This document shows positions 4,773-7,565 of a DNA stretch of 7,565 nt, piece by piece. The notes beneath the pieces were generated by a model. It worked only from the letters and a program-made list of their open reading frames with translations, did no database searches and had not been told where the DNA came from. The DNA is from Spongiibacteraceae bacterium (GTDB lineage Bacteria; Pseudomonadota; Gammaproteobacteria; Pseudomonadales; PIVM01): assembly GCA_030618505.1 (NCBI GenBank), contig JAUXDF010000148.1, positions 1 to 7,565 on the forward strand, written 5' to 3'. Position numbers and translations under genes: made by a program. Each line of letters begins with the position of its first letter. Position 1 is the stretch's first letter.

Positions 4773-6269
4773 ATGAGCAAAGAAATACGATTAGTAGCAG
4801 AGGCAGTCTCGAACGAGAAAGGTGTTTCTCGGGATATTATTTTCGAAGCGATTGAGCTGGCTTTGGCGACGGCCACCAAAAAGCGCTATGACGAAGAGTC
4901 TGATATTCAGGTTGTTATCGACAGAGAGAGTGGCGACTACGAGACCTTCAGGCGTTGGCTGGTTGTTAGTGATGATGAGCTTGCTGTATTAGGCACTGAA
5001 TTTACTACCGAAGAGGCGGCGGAAAAAGATCCCGATCTTAAGATCGGTGAGGTCTATCAGGAGCAGATAGAGAATGTCGGTTTTGGCCGTATTGCTGCTC
5101 AGACTGCCAAACAGGTTATTGTTCAGAAGGTTCGTGAAGCAGAAAGGGCGCAGGTCGTTGATGAGTATCGCGACCGAATCGGTGAGCTGGTGAGTGGAAC
5201 CGTTAAAAAGGTGACGCGAGACAGTGTGATTGTTGATCTGGGCAATAATGCTGAGGCCTTGTTGTCGCGTGATCAGCTGGTGCCCCGGGAAACGTATCGG
5301 ATGGGCGACAGGCTGCGAGCAATTTTGTACGAAGTACGCCCTGAAGTGCGTGGGCCGCAACTGTTTTTAAGTCGCACCTGTTCAGAGATGCTGATTGAGC
5401 TTTTTAAAATCGAAGTGCCGGAAATTGGTGAAGAGGTTATCGAGATTCGCCGTGCGGCAAGAGATCCAGGTTCGCGGGCAAAAATTGCTGTAAAAACCAA
5501 TGACGGCAGAATTGATCCGGTGGGAGCCTGTGTTGGTATGCGTGGTTCTCGCGTTCAAGCTGTTTCCGGTGAGCTCGGTGGTGAAAGAATTGATATCATC
5601 TTGTGGGATGACAATACCGCGCAGTTAGTTATTAATGCGATGGCTCCCGCTGAGGTTGAATCCATAGTGGTTGATGAAGATACGGTCTCAATGGATGTTG
5701 CTGTGGCGGAAGATAATCTGGCGCAGGCGATTGGTCGCAGTGGTCAGAATGTCCGTTTGGCTGGTGAGTTGACTGGCTGGACTATCAATGTCATGAGCAC
5801 GGAAGATGCGGCAGATAAGAGTGATGCGGAAGCGGGCTCCTTTATCGATGATTTTATGAAGCATCTCGATGTGGATGAAGATGTTGCTGTAGTGCTGGTA
5901 GAGGAAGGATTTACCACCTTGGACGAGGTGGCTTATGTGCCGTTGGAGGAAATGCTGGCAATTGATGGTTTTGATCAGGACATTGCCGATGAGCTGCGCT
6001 CACGGGCTAAAGATGCCTTACTGACTCTGGCCATCGCCACGGAAGAGAAACTTGATTCTGAGCCTGCCGAAGATCTGTTGACGATGGACGGTATGGATCG
6101 TCACCTGGCTTTTCTGCTGGCGAGTCGAGGCATTATTACCATGGAAGATTTGGCCGAGCAGGCCATTGATGATTTGATCGATATAGAAGATATGACAGAA
6201 GAGCGCGCGGGCGAGTTGATCATGACCGCTAGAGCTCCATGGTTTGCTGATGAAGAGTCAGGCGAATAG
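4773..6269 (+). CDS. nusA: Transcription termination/antitermination factor NusA
   Basis: It binds RNA polymerase and nascent RNA, promotes pausing and intrinsic termination, and takes part in antitermination complexes. At 498 residues it is close to E. coli NusA (495). In order: the RNA polymerase-binding N-terminal domain (about 1-130), S1 (about 135-200, GELVSGTVKKVTRDSVIVDLG), KH1 with loop GMRG at 255-258, KH2 with loop GRSG at 321-324, then two C-terminal acidic repeats (about 363-420 and 438-490), the arrangement typical of gammaproteobacteria. The ATG at 4773 has GAGG six bases upstream. The 80-nt gap after rimP contains two hairpins. infB starts 37 nt after the stop. In E. coli NusA limits its own operon; the terminators before rimP suggest the same here. 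Confidence 0.98.
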   Translation: MSKEIRLVAEAVSNEKGVSRDIIFEAIELALATATKKRYDEESDIQVVIDRESGDYETFRRWLVVSDDELAVLGTEFTTEEAAEKDPDLKIGEVYQEQIENVGFGRIAAQTAKQVIVQKVREAERAQVVDEYRDRIGELVSGTVKKVTRDSVIVDLGNNAEALLSRDQLVPRETYRMGDRLRAILYEVRPEVRGPQLFLSRTCSEMLIELFKIEVPEIGEEVIEIRRAARDPGSRAKIAVKTNDGRIDPVGACVGMRGSRVQAVSGELGGERIDIILWDDNTAQLVINAMAPAEVESIVVDEDTVSMDVAVAEDNLAQAIGRSGQNVRLAGELTGWTINVMSTEDAADKSDAEAGSFIDDFMKHLDVDEDVAVVLVEEGFTTLDEVAYVPLEEMLAIDGFDQDIADELRSRAKDALLTLAIATEEKLDSEPAEDLLTMDGMDRHLAFLLASRGIITMEDLAEQAIDDLIDIEDMTEERAGELIMTARAPWFADEESGE

Positions 6270-6306
6270 TAAGCATTATGGGGCGTGGCTAGCAGGAGAA
6301 TAGCGA

Positions 6307-7565
6307 ATGTCAGAAGTGACAGTTAATCAATTAGCAGAAACAGTCGGCACCCCGGTTGATCGCTTATTGAAGCAAATGAAAGAAGCCGGTTTAACGCAGA
6401 CTGGTAACGAAGAGTATGTGTCTGACGAGGACAAACAAGTCTTGCTGGCTTTTTTGAAAACTAGTCATGGCGCTGCGGAAAATGAGAATGCTGCACCTCG
6501 AAAAATAACCTTGAAACGAAAAACTATCAGCACCCTTAAGGGAGCGGGTAATCAGGGGCGCAGAACAGTTAATGTCGAAGTTCGCAAGAAGCGAACCTAT
6601 GTCAAACGTGACCCTGCTGAAATTGCTGCGGAGGCAAAAGCCCTCGAGCTTGCTGATGATCAGGAGCTAGGCGAGACAGAGGAGTTTTCAGCGGTAGCGG
6701 AAGAGCTGGCAGTTGTGCAGGATGAATCTGCTGTCAATGAGCCCGAACTTGAGGTCGTTGAGGCGGAGCCAGAAGCTACCCCTGTTGAGGTCGTAGCAGA
6801 CAAGCTGGAAGAGTATGTTGAGCTTGAGCTCGACAAAAAGGATATGGATCCTGAAGTGCTGCGCCAGCGAGCGGCGGCAAAACGAAAGGCTGTGACAGAG
6901 CAGGAAAAGGTTGATCGTGACGCGGCTGTTAAGGCCAAGGCCGCCGCCAGCTTGATCACCAAGAAAAAGCTTGAGGCTGTAGGTGAGTCCAGGACAGCTA
7001 CCAAAGCCGATGAAAAAGATAAGGATAGTAGCGGGCCGGCCAGAAAACACTTTAAGGTTAAACCGCCTGAGGGCGAAGGCGATGACGATAAGAAACCTCG
7101 TCAGAAGAAAGGTCGCGGTAAAGGTAAGGGTGAAGCACCACGCGGTAAGCGAGGCTTTCAGCTTAGTTTTGATGATGATGAAGGTCGTGGCAGAAAGGCT
7201 CGCCGCCAGAGGGTCAAGCTTAATAAAACGGCTGAGCATAAGAAGCATGGTTTTGCTAGGCCAACCGAAGCCATTGTTCACGAGGTAGCTATCCCAGAGG
7301 CCATTACCGTGGCTGAGCTGGCTCAGAAAATGACCATCAAAGGTGGTGCAGTTGTTAAAGTGCTGATGGGCTTGGGTGTCATGGCGACCATTAATCAGGT
7401 CATTGACCAGGAAACGGCGACTCTGGTTGTCGAGGAAATGGGGCATAAAGTCAGATTGGTTAGCGCGGATGCCTTGGAAGATGCGCTGGAAGAAACCTTG
7501 GGGAAGGTTGCGGGTACCCTTGAAAATAGAGCTCCGGTAGTGACTGTAATGGGCCATGTTGATCA
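6307..7565 (+). CDS. infB: Translation initiation factor IF2 (N-terminal part, runs off the window)
   Basis: A GTPase that brings formylated initiator tRNA to the 30S subunit and promotes subunit joining. 419 codons are present. Residues 1-50 are a first IF2_N domain (VTVNQLAETVGTPVDRLLKQMKEAGL). About 66-100 is the basic IF2-associated segment (KITLKRKT...RTVNVEVRKKRTYVKRD). About 100-325 is a charged, low-complexity linker. About 328-385 is a second IF2_N domain (ITVAELAQKMTIKGGAVVKVLMGLG). The sequence stops in VVTVMGHVD, inside the first GTP-binding motif (GHVDHGKT in the family), so the catalytic part lies outside. ATG 6307 has AGGAG at 6294-6298, eight bases upstream. Its substrate, the initiator tRNA, is encoded at the head of the same gene cluster. 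Confidence 0.97.
   Translation, partial: MSEVTVNQLAETVGTPVDRLLKQMKEAGLTQTGNEEYVSDEDKQVLLAFLKTSHGAAENENAAPRKITLKRKTISTLKGAGNQGRRTVNVEVRKKRTYVKRDPAEIAAEAKALELADDQELGETEEFSAVAEELAVVQDESAVNEPELEVVEAEPEATPVEVVADKLEEYVELELDKKDMDPEVLRQRAAAKRKAVTEQEKVDRDAAVKAKAAASLITKKKLEAVGESRTATKADEKDKDSSGPARKHFKVKPPEGEGDDDKKPRQKKGRGKGKGEAPRGKRGFQLSFDDDEGRGRKARRQRVKLNKTAEHKKHGFARPTEAIVHEVAIPEAITVAELAQKMTIKGGAVVKVLMGLGVMATINQVIDQETATLVVEEMGHKVRLVSADALEDALEETLGKVAGTLENRAPVVTVMGHVD

Noticed and set aside
6844..6846. Internal ATG in infB (M180) as a second IF2 start like E. coli IF2-beta/gamma
   Set aside because: The purine-rich AAGGA is only one base from this ATG, too close for normal initiation; no better internal start seen.
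6688..7557. 289-codon open frame on the minus strand opposite infB
   Set aside because: The plus strand clearly encodes IF2; the antisense frame is a by-product of its charged, low-complexity codons and resembles no family I know.

Overview
The window is a housekeeping segment of a gammaproteobacterial chromosome. TpiA, SecG, RimP, NusA and IF2 are all of gammaproteobacterial type. The gene order (a probable glmM tail, tpiA, secG, tRNA-Leu(GAG), initiator tRNA-fMet, rimP, nusA, infB) is the one I know from pseudomonads and related marine orders. I cannot name the genus from the sequence.

Layout. Positions 1-35 hold the last ten codons of an upstream gene, probably glmM. tpiA (141-899) and secG (903-1307) are almost contiguous, and tRNA-Leu(GAG) (1330-1415) follows 22 nt after the secG stop. 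A clear intrinsic terminator (1459-1490) closes this unit. A 632-residue membrane-bound diguanylate cyclase (Cache-like sensor, PAS, GGDEF; 1712-3610) then sits between the two tRNA genes. This is the accessory element of the window, and its DNA is visibly AT-richer than its neighbours. A 361-nt gene-free stretch follows. It carries a near-consensus sigma-70 promoter with a GC-rich discriminator (3822-3857) and ends at the initiator tRNA gene (3972-4048).

Between the initiator tRNA and rimP lie two consecutive terminators: a 19-bp perfect hairpin, then a short hairpin with a T6 run. rimP (4237-4692), nusA (4773-6269) and infB (from 6307) follow as one apparent operon. The window ends inside the first GTP-binding motif of IF2.

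How the genes work together. The right half gathers initiator tRNA, ribosome maturation (RimP), elongation/termination control (NusA) and initiation factor IF2, apparently driven by a stable-RNA type promoter. The terminators upstream of nusA suggest, by analogy with the E. coli metY-nusA-infB operon, that NusA can influence its own expression. The left half is glycolysis plus protein export. The cyclase makes the second messenger c-di-GMP and has no evident functional tie to its neighbours. I see no CRISPR, insertion sequence, phage or defence system. The most interesting items are the cyclase placed between the tRNAs, its Aer-like PAS domain, and the regulatory architecture around the initiator tRNA and nusA.
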